From assembly GCA_030549175.1 (NCBI GenBank), contig JAUKUA010000007.1, positions 992,001 to 1,056,000 of the forward strand: DNA of 64,000 nucleotides, given 5' to 3'. This DNA is from Lasiosphaeris hirsuta (taxonomy: Eukaryota > Ascomycota > Sordariomycetes > Sordariales > Lasiosphaeriaceae). Below are positions 1-10,436 of the stretch, piece after piece (positions within the stretch are counted from its first letter, which is position 1; each line of letters starts with the position of its first letter). The notes below the pieces were generated by a model. The model saw nothing but the letters and a program-made list of their open reading frames with translations. It was not told the DNA's origin and did not search any database. The position numbers were made by a program, and so were the translations under genes.

Positions 1-2903
1 GCTGAGCGTGCTGCCCGTCTCCCAGTTCTCGTGCTTTCGCTTGGCAAAAGCGCAATCTTGGCGGAAGACTTTGATGATGCCCGAGTCGTCCGTAGTGACA
101 ATAATATTGCCATCATAATGCGTCGACCTCGCAATGTACGCCGGGCTGGGTTCCGGCCTATTGAGTGGTGGTGGCGGCGCCTCACTCAGGACAGTTTGGC
201 TCTCGGCCGCACTGGCTTCTTCCCCAAGACTCCGGAGCACGACGGGCGGCGGGTTGCAGAGGTCGTAGATTGGGTCGCCGCTCTGGCCGAGGAGCATCCT
301 CGTCTTGGTAGGAGCGAACAGAGAAGTTGTCACCATATCTCCGTGTGCCTCAAAGTATTCGCAGGGCGACTTGTCCTTGTCCTGCATCGCAGCCACATTG
401 CCATTGAGGCTCCAGATAAATGCTTTCCTGTCCTCGCTCCCGCAAACAACGTAGTTTCCGTCATCCGAGAAGCTTGCGGCGATCTGACTACACGCATTAT
501 CGTGGCCCTTCAGCTTGACGTCAAGGGTCTTGTCCCGCAGATTGTATATGCGGATGCGGCTGTCGTTGGATGTGATCAGAACTCTCACATCGCTATAGGC
601 TGCAGCGTCTGTGGAGGCTCGAGAGGCCGAAGAGCTGGCGGTTTGGGAGGGAGCGAAGCCAGCCGAGCCTGGTGACGCCATGTTCATCGCCTGAATGCTA
701 GTTATCTTGCTTCCCTTGGCGTTTTTGCCCCGAGACGAGCGCACGTGGATCTGGCTCTGAAACTTTAACCCCTCCGTCTCAAAGAAGAGGCAGAGACCGT
801 TGAGAAGCCCGGCAATGGCGGTCTTACCATCCGGGGAGAAGGCTACAGCAGTGACAAGATCGGGCAGCTGAGCGGAGAAAGCAATCGTCTTGTCGGGAAT
901 GCTCCACAGCCGCAGCATCGTGTCTAGCGAGCCAGCAAGGAAGAAGCGGTCGTCCCGAGGATGGAACGCCAGTCTGGTGACAAAATCTTTGTGCTTGAAG
1001 GTGCAGAGACACTCGGTCCTACTGATATGCCACAACCGAACCGTCTTGTCCATCGAGGACGACAGCAAAAAGTTGTTTTTGCTCCAGCTGAGATCGAGGA
1101 CCTCACCCGTGTGCCCCTCAAACTCGCGCACCGGTCGACCCCTGAAGACAGGCGCACTAAGCCTCTCTCCAGTGCCGCCATTAGCGGCTTCCTCCCCTTC
1201 GCAAGCCCGGCGCTCCTCCGGCGTCGAGATGACAGCCCATATCCTCACCACATGGTCCCTTCCCGCTGTGGCAAAGTACCTCCCGTCCTTGCTGAACTCG
1301 GTAGCCCAGATGGCGCCTCCTGTTTTGGCGACCTTCCGCCCATTGGGCCCTGCAATGGTAACGGTAACGAGCGGGGGCTTGCCAACATCTGGTACTATTT
1401 CGTCATCACTGTTCTTGGGTGGCTGTGTTCCGATAAGCTCCTGGGCGAGGAACATGCGGTTGAACTCCCGAGTCTTCTTGTTATGGGCCTTTGTCCGAAT
1501 GTATTTCGGTGGCTCCTTGTGGTGGGGGGTGTAGCCGACACCGGCGAAGGGGCCGGCGAGGGACTGGCTAAATACTAGGGCGTTGATGCCATCCATGCGA
1601 GCTTCGCTGCCGAACTCCGAGTCGGAATCCAAGTCGCCAGCATCCTTTTTCTTGCCACGCATGCCAAGGCGGCTGAGGAAGCTCCTATGTGGTGGATGAG
1701 GACCATTAGCTATCTGCCAATGTGCACACCGGCTGTCTCCTAACAGCTATCGCGGGTACCATGCTAGGATGTGCCCTACCTCTTGTCTTTCGTGACATCG
1801 CCTGCTGGCGTCGCGTTCTTGGTGTTGAGGTCTATTGTAGGTTGGGCGAGCCCTTCGGCCATGTGGGTTGGACTAACGGGTCTCGAGGGGTGACGTAGGC
1901 GCTGAGGTATGGAATGGTCCGTGTTTGTTCTCATGAAGATATGCTGCGTCGCAAACCACTGTCAGCCTTATTGCGCATACCATTGACGAATCCTCTGTCT
2001 CGACTGCCATTGTGCTGCGGCCCACAATCTTCTCAGGGCGCCAATTAGGGCCATCTGGTTCCTGAGAGGCCGCATATGGGCACAGCCACAGCAGTCGTCA
2101 TGGCTTGTGTAGTGGATGTGGTGGGGGGGGGGGGGAGACTCACCTGTGACAAGGGGTCAATGGCGGAATTGGAGGCGGGTGTCTGAGCCAGAGGCGGGGG
2201 CGTGCCACGAGCTATGCTGGTGCCAAAGCCGGCAGCGGTGTTGGTGGTGGTGCTCGCCGCCCTGGTTGCTTCGTCTGCATTCTGGATATCGCCCTCCCTC
2301 TCCCTGTCCCGCTCCTTCTCCCTTTCCTTCTCCTTCCTCGGGAGCGTGCTGGTCCGCGAGAGCCTCGACGGGGTTCTCTTACCGGATGGTAAAGCGTGTG
2401 CGGGCTGTGGTGTCGCTGGGACTGCTGGACTCGGGGGGGCTAAGTAGTGGCTTTGAGTGAGCTGGCATGTCCAAAGAAGACCGCAGAGGGATACGGTGGA
2501 TACGGCGGGCCATGCGCCAACCGACAATAGAAATTAGAAGGGCGCTGAGTCCGCGAATCGGAAAAACATGATGGAATCCAACACCTTGACACAGGTTCAC
2601 TGGCCGCACGGCGAAAAGCGAGACACATACGAATACGACTACAGACAGACGCTGGACATACAGGGTAGAAAAGGACTTACTTCGGGCTTTGATCGAGCTC
2701 GGCGATCTTGGCGAGAGCTGCGACGTCTGTGATGGGGCGCCGGTGAGTGTCCTCGACGACGAGGTCGGTCTACTGTTGCTGCTGCCAGCTACAACTGGCG
2801 CAGGAGGTGCTGCAGATTGATGCTGCTGCGGAGACTGCTGGGACTGGAAGCCATCCTGGAGAAGGTCAGGGGCGCCCTTTATTGCTGACCATATGGCTGC
2901 CAT
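1..2903 (-). CDS. WD40-repeat protein, WDR44/Laf1-Dgr2 family (3' end beyond window)
   Basis: Read on the minus strand as four exons: 2903-2681, 2439-2144, 1943-1780 and 1684 running off the left edge. Donors are GTAAGT, GTGAGT and GTAGGG, acceptors TTAG, GCAG and ATAG, and phases agree at every junction. The N-terminus (start MAAIWSAIKG) is Gln/Ser/Pro-rich and disordered, followed by a Lys/Glu/Arg-rich stretch. A conserved segment with SFLSRLGMRGKKKD leads into WD40 repeats; two clear ones read VREFEGHTGEVLDLSW...DKTVRLWHIS and CTFKHKDFVTRLAFHP...DTMLRLWSIP. This layout (disordered N-terminus, basic linker, C-terminal propeller) is that of human WDR44 and yeast Laf1/Dgr2. Yeast Laf1 acts in sterol transport at ER contact sites; that function is inference here. 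The last propeller blades lie outside the window. The start codon is the first in-frame ATG giving the conserved exon-1 frame and is moderately certain. Confidence 0.85.
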
Positions 2904-4563
2904 GTTTGGCCGATTCCCATTCTGCCCGGGCACCCAGCCTGGGCATGTGCACGCGAGTACCGGGAGTGTAGTCGCGTCAATCCGCAACCGTGGTTGGGTG
3001 GCAGAGAGCTTCCGGGTCAGATCGGCGTGCAGGCCCAGGTCGGGAGTGCGAGGAGTCGCAGGGTGCGGTCGTGCCAGGAGTGGGATTGGGGAGTATGGAC
3101 AGCGCTGGCGCTCTTCGCTTGTGTTCGCTTGTCGTTCGTCCTTCTCGTTTCGCTCGGGTTGCGCGGCGCGCGCGAGAGGCCGTGACGGGGTCCGAGACTG
3201 CCGGTGAATGTGCAATGTCCAGCGAGAAGGCTGTCTAAGCTGGCTTGGTGGCTCTCCTGCAGCAGTAGATAATCTAGCACGGCCTAGATTGGTCGATTCA
3301 AGCTTCGATGGAGGGGGGGGGGGGGAGGGGGGGAGGTAAAGCGTCCAGGTGAGGTCCACTTTGGGATTCTTCACGCGCTTGGCCGTCTTGAGCTCGTGAG
3401 GTTTGCCCAATTTTGCTAGTTTGCTCAGCTGTTATGCCTGGCACCTGCACATATCCCGGGACGGGAATTTGTTGTTTTCTGTCTGCACCAGCACGTCGGG
3501 ACGGTGCCGCGCTTTGTTCTGTTCCTAGCTTCCGTCGCTTCCGACACGGTGGGAATTGTAATCGTGTGCTTGATCGCGTAATCGGCGCTGAGGACGCCGA
3601 AAAAAAGACGCTGGACCAATCGCGGGAATGGCGCTTGATGGCGTTGTTTAGCGGTCGCAGCGCTATCAGCGGCTTATCATCCAGATGGTGAGGTGCAGGC
3701 AGGTGCAGGTAGTTGTGCGCCACAGGAAACCACACGACCAAAGGATTGGGCCGCTGCAGGACATCAAAATACCCAAGGAAAGTGCAGATATGGGAAACAA
3801 TTCAAGGAGAAGGGCTCGCGTTGGTCAAGTCATGGAACAAATGGAAGTCACGAGAGGGGCTGCACTTTCTGCTGGCCACCTGCCTTACTTGGTGTTGCAT
3901 CATTGACATTTCAAGCTTGATCCAGTCGGTCTGCCGCACATGAATTGCGGCAGCCAAGGGAATTTATTAGTCCAGCAGTACTACGAAGTAGCATGAAGCA
4001 CTTTCCGGTTTTGCATGGATTTGCTCGGGATGTACGTTGCTTACCTCTATCTCTTCTATTTCATGTTTTTGCAACACCAATCGACACGTCAAATCTCACG
4101 CCGCTTCAGCCCCCTACTTCAATAACCATACATGGCAAGGCAGTTTCAATTTCAACAAGGGCACGGCAAAGCGCCAGGCAGCCACTGCTACAATTCCCGC
4201 CCCTCGCCTGTTGATAACGACTCAGGGCTCCCACAGATGACGTACCCCTTACTACCTGGAAACCCAACTCACGTCAGACAAGTCTACGATACCCCAGCGG
4301 CAGCAGCGATCCTCCCCTGCTGATTGCCGGCCGAGCTACGGCCCTGACACGTGATTGGTCTCATCACTGCTAGCTTGGGTGTCGTCTTTTTTTTCTTATT
4401 TTTTTTTTTTTTTTTAAGCCGCAACCTCTCTCACCGAGAAAAATCAGAAGCCGACACAATAGCAAGGATCACTTAGCCACCGCTACGACATCAAAACGTG
4501 AAACAGGAAAATCCGGATAGCGACGCTGGTGAAGGCTGGTGAAGGCTGGCCCAGGTTGATATT
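2904..4563. other. Intergenic region between two minus-strand genes
   Basis: Holds the 5' flank of the WD40 gene and the 3' flank of dom34. I see no convincing coding frame; open frames here are low complexity. A run of 13 G at 3313-3325 is followed by AGGGGGGG. A T-rich tract at 4388-4417 lies 3' of dom34 and reads as an A-rich strand in the gene's own sense. Confidence 0.6.
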
Positions 4564-5781
4564 TTATATTACCTCTACACCTCCCGTGTCTTCGCCCTGT
4601 GCTGACCCTTCATGCCGATCATCTTGCTCTTCGTCCTCATCTAGGTCGTAGAGAGGATACGTTAGGATGGCTGCAATTCCGCCTAGCGCATCCAGCCGTT
4701 CCCCGCTCTCGTGGTCGCTACTCAGAACCTTGGCCTCGCCGCCGTCCTCCTTGACCTTGTCAACCAGTGCGACGTATCTTTTCCTCGTGGGAAGGTCTAA
4801 ACTCCGGAAGAAGGCGTTGTTGATTAGCAGCACACCTCCGCCGCGTCCCACAGCGCCCTCCATGACCGCCTTCTCCACCGGATCACGACCGTACCACGCC
4901 CTTCCGTCATCCTTGCGCAAGCGCTCGTAGAGCTGGTCCACCAGCTTCGATTCCGATGTAAACTTCTTGTCGCGCATGGTCGCCTGCACCTCTGGACTCT
5001 TGAGCACCTCGTTGAGACTGTGTACGTATCCCGTGCTCGAGTGCACCACCACAGAGTCCTTGGCGATGCGCTGGAGCCTCTTGTCTGCCCGGAGGGCGCC
5101 CTGGCTCTGCATGTAGGCGCGGAAGTCCTGGGCGATAAAGCCTGGGCTGGCCAGCAGCAGTGGGCGCGGGCTGCTGAAGTCAACAGCGCGGAGCATGGTT
5201 GACAGCGTCTTCTCGTAAAAGGCCGTCATGCCTCCAGATGTCTCCTTTGCTGTTGATCGCTTCTTTGGCACGGCACTCTCGACGCGCTGCTTGATAAGGG
5301 TTTGGAAGTCGGTGATGAGGCAGATGTTGGCGATCCCCTCCTGCATGACCACGGCCACGAGGGCCTCGGGTTTGTCGTCGTTGATGGCCTCGGTCAGCGT
5401 CTGCAGTGCGACCGTGTCCCAGCCGTCGTTTTTCCATATTGTGAAGGGCCGCTGGAGCTCAAGATCGAGTGTGTGGTATTGGCCGACGTTGACCCAGGCG
5501 TTCTCCTTGACGACGACGCCCGAGACGTGGAGCGACGAGGCGGCTGGATCGAAGAAGGTTGATGTAACTCGGATCGTGAGATCGGTGTGCACTCGGTCTG
5601 TCGTAACAGAGCCTGTGGGGGTCGTGACATGGACCTTGCGGACGGCGTGGGCCTTGACGATGTCGGAGACGGCGATCAGGTTGTTGGCATGCCACATGTC
5701 CTCGGGCTCGGTTGGCAGCAGCGCCAGCCCAGCCAAGGGGTCAATCGCCGTGAGCGACTGTTTCTTGGACACGAAGCGCAT
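4564..5781 (-). CDS. dom34: Dom34/Pelota, ribosome rescue factor
   Basis: A 405-residue protein in one exon. It is the eRF1-like subunit that, with the GTPase Hbs1, dissociates stalled ribosomes in no-go and non-stop mRNA decay. The N-terminal Sm-like domain (about 1-130) shows EPEDMWHANNLI, a pelota hallmark; the central domain shows LLASPGFIAQDF; the C-terminal domain ends in SGERLDALGGIAAILTYPL and an acidic tail. The GGQ peptide-release motif of eRF1 is absent, as expected for this family. The start at MRFVSKKQS is chosen because it matches the family N-terminus and length; the open frame continues 70 codons upstream to 5991 with no family-like sequence. An insert after about residue 185 (KKRSTAKETSGG) corresponds to a variable linker. 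Confidence 0.96.
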   Translation of the reverse strand: MRFVSKKQSLTAIDPLAGLALLPTEPEDMWHANNLIAVSDIVKAHAVRKVHVTTPTGSVTTDRVHTDLTIRVTSTFFDPAASSLHVSGVVVKENAWVNVGQYHTLDLELQRPFTIWKNDGWDTVALQTLTEAINDDKPEALVAVVMQEGIANICLITDFQTLIKQRVESAVPKKRSTAKETSGGMTAFYEKTLSTMLRAVDFSSPRPLLLASPGFIAQDFRAYMQSQGALRADKRLQRIAKDSVVVHSSTGYVHSLNEVLKSPEVQATMRDKKFTSESKLVDQLYERLRKDDGRAWYGRDPVEKAVMEGAVGRGGGVLLINNAFFRSLDLPTRKRYVALVDKVKEDGGEAKVLSSDHESGERLDALGGIAAILTYPLYDLDEDEEQDDRHEGSAQGEDTGGVEVI

Positions 5782-6143
5782 CTTGCCCAAATTCGGTGCG
5801 GTATGTCTCGGGTTTTGTATCTCCCTGAGGGGTTCGAGTTGGTGTTTGTGGTGAATTCTTGAGCGGTGGGATGATGTGGACTTGGAAAATGTGTTGGATG
5901 TTCTGGACAGGCGAGTGGCCCAGCACTTGTTATCGCGAACAAGGCACCTTATCGGAGAAATACTTCTGCGGGGGATGACGCATATCAACATTCCCCGCCA
6001 ATTCAGAACCTAAAGCTCTAGTTACTGGCAGCGAATGAATCCGCTATTGTGCGGGAGACTTCGCTCCACCAATTGCTCAATCAACGTCTGCTCCTGTTGG
6101 GCAGTGCTAGCTCGGCAACGTTCAACAATCTAAGTGGTTCGCG
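5782..6143. other. Intergenic region upstream of dom34
   Basis: Promoter and 5' leader of dom34 on the minus strand and 5' flank of the tRNA gene. No other feature seen. Confidence 0.5.
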
Positions 6144-6215
6144 GCGCCAGTGGTCTAGCGGCTAGGATTCAACCCTTCCAAGGTTGAGGTGGGGGTTCGA
6201 TTCCCTCCTGGCGCA
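6144..6215 (+). tRNA. tRNA-Gly (anticodon UCC)
   Basis: A 72-nt cloverleaf folds fully: acceptor stem GCGCCAG with CTGGCGC and discriminator A, D arm GTCTAGCGGCTAGGAT, anticodon stem CAACC/GGTTG around the loop CTTCCAA, variable loop AGGT, and T arm GGGGG-TTCGATT-CCCTC with one G-U pair. The anticodon TCC follows T33 and reads GGA glycine codons. There is no intron. The A box (TGGTCTAGCGG) and B box (GGTTCGATTCC) are present. Confidence 0.96.
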
Positions 6216-6219
6216 AACA

Positions 6220-6225
6220 TTTTTT
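6220..6225 (+). terminator. RNA polymerase III terminator of tRNA-Gly
   Basis: A run of six T on the non-template strand starts 5 nt after the mature tRNA 3' end, the standard Pol III stop signal. Confidence 0.85.
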
Positions 6226-7901
6226 GCCTCCCATGCTTTTGCAATCGACCGGCAATTATTTATCGGCAGCAGACAGCAGGCGCGGTGCAGCAGCTACGGT
6301 CAGCAGCTGCCTTGGGCGCAACAATCCATGGAGCCATATGATGCACGTTGCGCGTTTCCACAGGTGGGAAGTTTCGGTGTCGTTGAGATCCTGCGGTGAG
6401 TCACCAAAGTCAACCTTGCCCATCTGACAAGAGGGCCAGCCAAAACTTCATGATGTGTCGCATCCCTTTGATACTCTACGCCGACTTCGCTGCCAGCTCC
6501 TGCTGTCGACTCTATCTGGGGGTGAGCGCATCCAACCTGGGTCTTAAAACCCATTCCCACGGGAGACGGGAAGAGCGATGGGCAGGCCCAGGTAATCGAA
6601 ACGACTGGCCGGGACCGGTGAATGTCTTGCATCGCGCGCACACCACGCGCAGCGGGCAGGGAAGCAGCGACACAGTTCTTGCAGCTCTCTTGCAGCTCTT
6701 GCAGGACTGCAGCGCTCACGGTAACGCCGCCATGCATGATGCGGCTGTCCCCACCCGTCACACTCCCGCAGCACTGCACACCTGTCGCAATTGCAGCCTT
6801 TGCAGCCATTTTGCAGCCATTGCAGCAATTGCGGTAGATCGCTGATGGGATATTAAAACCCAACCACACCAACACGCCCTGCTGCCTCGCTGCCTCGCGG
6901 CCGCCCACCGCCCACCGCCAACACCAACCTGGAACCCAAGCTGGACCTAACTCGGCCGGGCTGCTCCCACGCGACTTGGGATCGACCAGCCCGACAGCAC
7001 ACCCGACGGCACAAACCCAGCACCCAGCGCACGGCACACAGCCCGGCACACAGGCACGACGGGATGCCAGCACCGGTCCATCTACCTTAGAGTAACGGCC
7101 GGGCGCCTAAACGGGCCACTCAGCGCGAGGCCTCTCCCTCTGCCCCTCCAAGCTCCGATAGTTCTCCAGGTCTGCTGCCCCTCTTACTGACAGTATGCCG
7201 CCCTCTAGCGCCCCTCTGAGCCACCTGGGAATCCGCTGCGCTGCAAGCAGCCCTCAACGTAGTAAGGTGCCGCCATGCATAGTGCGCGCCTGTACCTCGC
7301 GGGTCCCAGTCATCAAGTCACCCATAGACGGGATCGGTAGAGAGCAAGGCAGCCAGGCCATCGCCACTGTCTACTGTCCACTGCCCACTGCCCACTGTCT
7401 CCGTACCCGAGAGAGCGCATCGTGCGCATGCAAGCTCCCCAATCTGCAGATTGCGCCAGCTCCAGGCTGCAGGCTCGCTGCACAATTCCCTGTTGGCTCG
7501 ACATACAGATTTCTCTCCTCGTCCCCCCATGGCTTAGATCGAACCCCATGCTGCCCCATCCTAGACCGCCTTCAGGTCCTACAGACCTCAACCTGACCCC
7601 TTTGATGCCTGAATGCTGATGGCTAGTTCCGTGTTTCCTTCGGTCGTGCCTGACGCGCACACCCCGTAGACTTCAAATCCCCGATTCCGTCTGACCTTAA
7701 AAGCCTCCGTTGCGCCCCTGCCTGCCCACGAGGTAGGATACGCTGCTCATTGTTTGTCAGACCTAAATCCCTGCCTTGGCCCAAACAGCATCGAGCACCT
7801 CGCCCCCTCTCTACCTCCTTCACTATTTAAAGACCTTGCAATCCTGCACCTGATCGCCCCCTTTTCCTCACGGGCATCTCAAGCCCAGAAACTACACAAT
7901 C
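6226..7901. other. Intergenic region / long leader upstream of the BCS1-like gene
   Basis: No credible gene found. The stretch is rich in short direct repeats: TTGCAGCC-type units at 6791-6832, GCAGCTCTTGCAG units near 6675-6715, CCACCGCC units near 6901-6920, and CCCACTG units at 7375-7400. Part is probably the promoter and 5' UTR of the ATPase gene that follows. Confidence 0.5.
6791..6832. repeat. Imperfect TTGCAGCC-type tandem repeat
   Basis: Five imperfect copies of a roughly 9-nt TTGCAGCCw unit run back to back. They lie about 1.1 kb upstream of the BCS1-like start codon. Confidence 0.6.
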
Positions 7902-9947
7902 ATGAACAGCCTGTTGACCCTCGCGGGCACCACACTGCTCGGCGGAGGGTCTGCCACCTACGACCAATGGGAGGACCGCATCCCCGGCTTCGGCGTGCTG
8001 CAGAACTTCCTGAAGACCTGGCTCAAGGTCGACATCACAACGCTGCTGACAGTTGCTGCCCTTCTGGGGGCTGCGTCGAGCGGGGCCCAGAGCATCCAAG
8101 ACACCGTCTTCAAGCTGTACTGGTGGATTATACGCTTTCTCACGGCATCCATATCCGTCGCGGGCAACGACCGCCTCAACCGCGAGGTTCTCAACTGGCT
8201 GGGCGCCCATGTGCTCGCTGGAAGAGGCACGCGTATCCTCACGGCCAAGTCCGAGACCGTCCAAACCGATGCCTGGCACTGGCGCCAGATCCAGGAACGC
8301 AACGACTACCACCATGAGAAACGGGTGCCTGTCCAGTACCTGCCCACCTTTGGGATCACGTGGTTCATCCACGATCGCAACATCTTCATGGTCCGCCGCA
8401 TCATGACCAACAGTTCCCACACCTCATGGTCGAACCGTGGACCCGACGAGTTTTCTGGAGCGCCTGAAGGCACCGAGCCGCTCGTAATTATGTGTCTTGG
8501 GCGGTCAGTTGACCCAATCAAGCGCTTCTTGCATGTATGCCGCGATTTTGGGGACAAGCAGCGCGAGGCCTTTGTCACCGTCCGGGCCAACAAGCACCAG
8601 GTACACTATGACGAAGCCTGGGACACCACCATACTCCGCCCCCTGCGCCCCCTCGAGACGGTACACTTTGACGAGAAGACCAAGTCAGAGCTCGTGGCCG
8701 ACATCTCAAACTATCTCGACTACAACACGCGCAAGTTCTACAACGGCCGCGGCATCCCGTATCGCCGGGGCTACCTTCTCCACGGGCCGCCCGGAACGGG
8801 CAAAACGTCCCTCTCACTCGCCCTCGCTGGAAAGTTTGGCCTGGAACTATACCTCTTGCATGTCCCCAGCGTCAACGGCGACCAGTCGCTCGAGAAGCTC
8901 TTCACCGCCCTACCACCGCGGTGCATCGTCCTCCTCGAGGACATTGACGCGGTGGGGATCAAGCGCAACGCCAAGGGGGATGAAGACGAGGACGGGGACA
9001 GCGACGAGGACGACGAAGAGGCGCGGTTCCGGGACCGCTCGTCGCGGGGGGCATGCACCCTCTCGGGCCTGCTCAACGTTCTCGACGGTGTTGCGTCTCA
9101 GGAGGGCCGCATCGTCTTCATGACGTCCAACCACGCCGAGAAGCTCGACAAGGCGCTCGTTCGGCCGGGTCGCGTCGACCGCATGATCTTCCTCGGCAAC
9201 ATCTCGCAGCGCAGCTCTGAGCTCATGTTCCTGCGCATGTACGCCCGCGAAGGCGACGGCCCAGCGCCGGCGCCTATAGGGGAGAAGACGGTAGATCCGC
9301 TGTCCGAGGAAGAGCTTGAGCGTTTAGCGCGCGAGTTTGCCACCAAGATTCCGGACAACGTCTTTACCCCCGCGCAGCTGCAGGGGTACTTGCTCAACTA
9401 CCGCGGGTCGCCGGTGGACGCGGCGGCGAATATCGCACCCTGGGCGAAAGAGGAGCAACAGTTGATGGAGGAGGCCAAGGAGCGCGCCAGGAAGGCAGCT
9501 GAGCAGAAGAAGGCCAAGAAGCGTGCTGCCAAGCTCAAGGCACTAGCCAAGGCGGCCAGTCATGTCCGAGTCAATGACATCGACTCTGAGTCTGAGTACG
9601 AGAAGTTGGCGAGGAAGATGAAGAGAGAAGATGCTCGGAGGGCGGCAAAGAGCCAAGGAAAGGAGGATGAGGATGCGGATCAGGTGAGTGGCGACGGCGA
9701 ACATGCCGAGGTGTCGCAAAAGAGCAAGGAAACAGAACAGGGGGTCAATGGGACGAAAAAGACGGTCAACGGCGTTAATGGCGCTAACAATGGTGTCAAC
9801 GGCGTCAACGGCGCCAACGGTGTCAACGGTAAGTCATCCTCCGGAAAGAACGGGGTGAAGAAGGGAGCTACTCGGACCACAAACGGGGTGGTCAATGGTT
9901 TGATTAACGGGGAGCTGGGAGAAGTGGAGTCTGAGGCCGAGGACTAG
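7902..9947 (+). CDS. BCS1-like AAA ATPase with Asn-Gly repeat tail
   Basis: A single-exon gene of 681 residues. The N-terminal third has a hydrophobic segment (about 45-80) and the BCS1_N region with HHEKRVPVQYLPTFG. The AAA module has Walker A GPPGTGKT (295-302), Walker B IVLLEDID (342-349) and the second-region motif RPGRVDRMI. True Bcs1 inserts the Rieske protein into mitochondrial complex III, but it has about 450 residues and no such tail. Filamentous fungi carry many BCS1-like paralogues of unknown role, and this looks like one of them. An acidic insert (DEDEDGDSDEDDEEA) follows Walker B. After a Lys/Glu-rich coiled-coil-like part (about 520-600) the C-terminus is built from repeated NGVNG/NGAN units. 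Organelle location and substrate are not shown by the sequence. Confidence 0.9.
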   Translation: MNSLLTLAGTTLLGGGSATYDQWEDRIPGFGVLQNFLKTWLKVDITTLLTVAALLGAASSGAQSIQDTVFKLYWWIIRFLTASISVAGNDRLNREVLNWLGAHVLAGRGTRILTAKSETVQTDAWHWRQIQERNDYHHEKRVPVQYLPTFGITWFIHDRNIFMVRRIMTNSSHTSWSNRGPDEFSGAPEGTEPLVIMCLGRSVDPIKRFLHVCRDFGDKQREAFVTVRANKHQVHYDEAWDTTILRPLRPLETVHFDEKTKSELVADISNYLDYNTRKFYNGRGIPYRRGYLLHGPPGTGKTSLSLALAGKFGLELYLLHVPSVNGDQSLEKLFTALPPRCIVLLEDIDAVGIKRNAKGDEDEDGDSDEDDEEARFRDRSSRGACTLSGLLNVLDGVASQEGRIVFMTSNHAEKLDKALVRPGRVDRMIFLGNISQRSSELMFLRMYAREGDGPAPAPIGEKTVDPLSEEELERLAREFATKIPDNVFTPAQLQGYLLNYRGSPVDAAANIAPWAKEEQQLMEEAKERARKAAEQKKAKKRAAKLKALAKAASHVRVNDIDSESEYEKLARKMKREDARRAAKSQGKEDEDADQVSGDGEHAEVSQKSKETEQGVNGTKKTVNGVNGANNGVNGVNGANGVNGKSSSGKNGVKKGATRTTNGVVNGLINGELGEVESEAED

Positions 9948-10436
9948 CATCTGCGGCGCGACAGGATCTGCGATCTGACAGTAGGCGTATCTGGCGAGGT
10001 GGTGTGCATCTGGGATATCATGGAAAGGTGTTTGATCAGGTTTGCGACTCTTGCGATGATACCCCGGTCTTACACCCCCGTGGCGTAATACACATCCAGA
10101 CAGGTTGCTCTTCCATTCTTTAACGAGATACCCACAAGATACTCAATTTGATTTTACAATTTCTTTCCTGTCACACGCATGCCGTTCAATTCTTTTTATG
10201 CCGAGACTCATTGTTTTTACACATGACTAGGGTTGTCTTGCGGCACTGGCCGGCGGAGTTTGGCGGACTTGGGGTCGGGTTGCGGGGAATTGGCAGCGGA
10301 GTTCGACGCCTCTTCGGCTCCCCAACATCGGAATCTCCGCGCCGTCAGCCGTTACGTGTCCACAACACTCGGCATCAATTCGCTTCAGCAGCGTGACACT
10401 GGCTGAATTAGCCGAATTGGACACTGGATTGAGACA
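9948..10436. other. Intergenic region
   Basis: 3' flank of the BCS1-like gene and promoter of the Zn2Cys6 gene. No other feature seen. Confidence 0.5.

Noticed and set aside
2379..3410. 343-codon minus-strand frame taken as one gene
   Set aside because: Only its middle (MAAIWSAIKG onward) is the first exon of the WD40 gene; the rest is leader before the ATG and intron after the GTAAGT donor.
3298..3741. 147-codon minus-strand frame
   Set aside because: Composition follows local G-run and repeat bias; no motif, no homologous look, lies in a promoter region.
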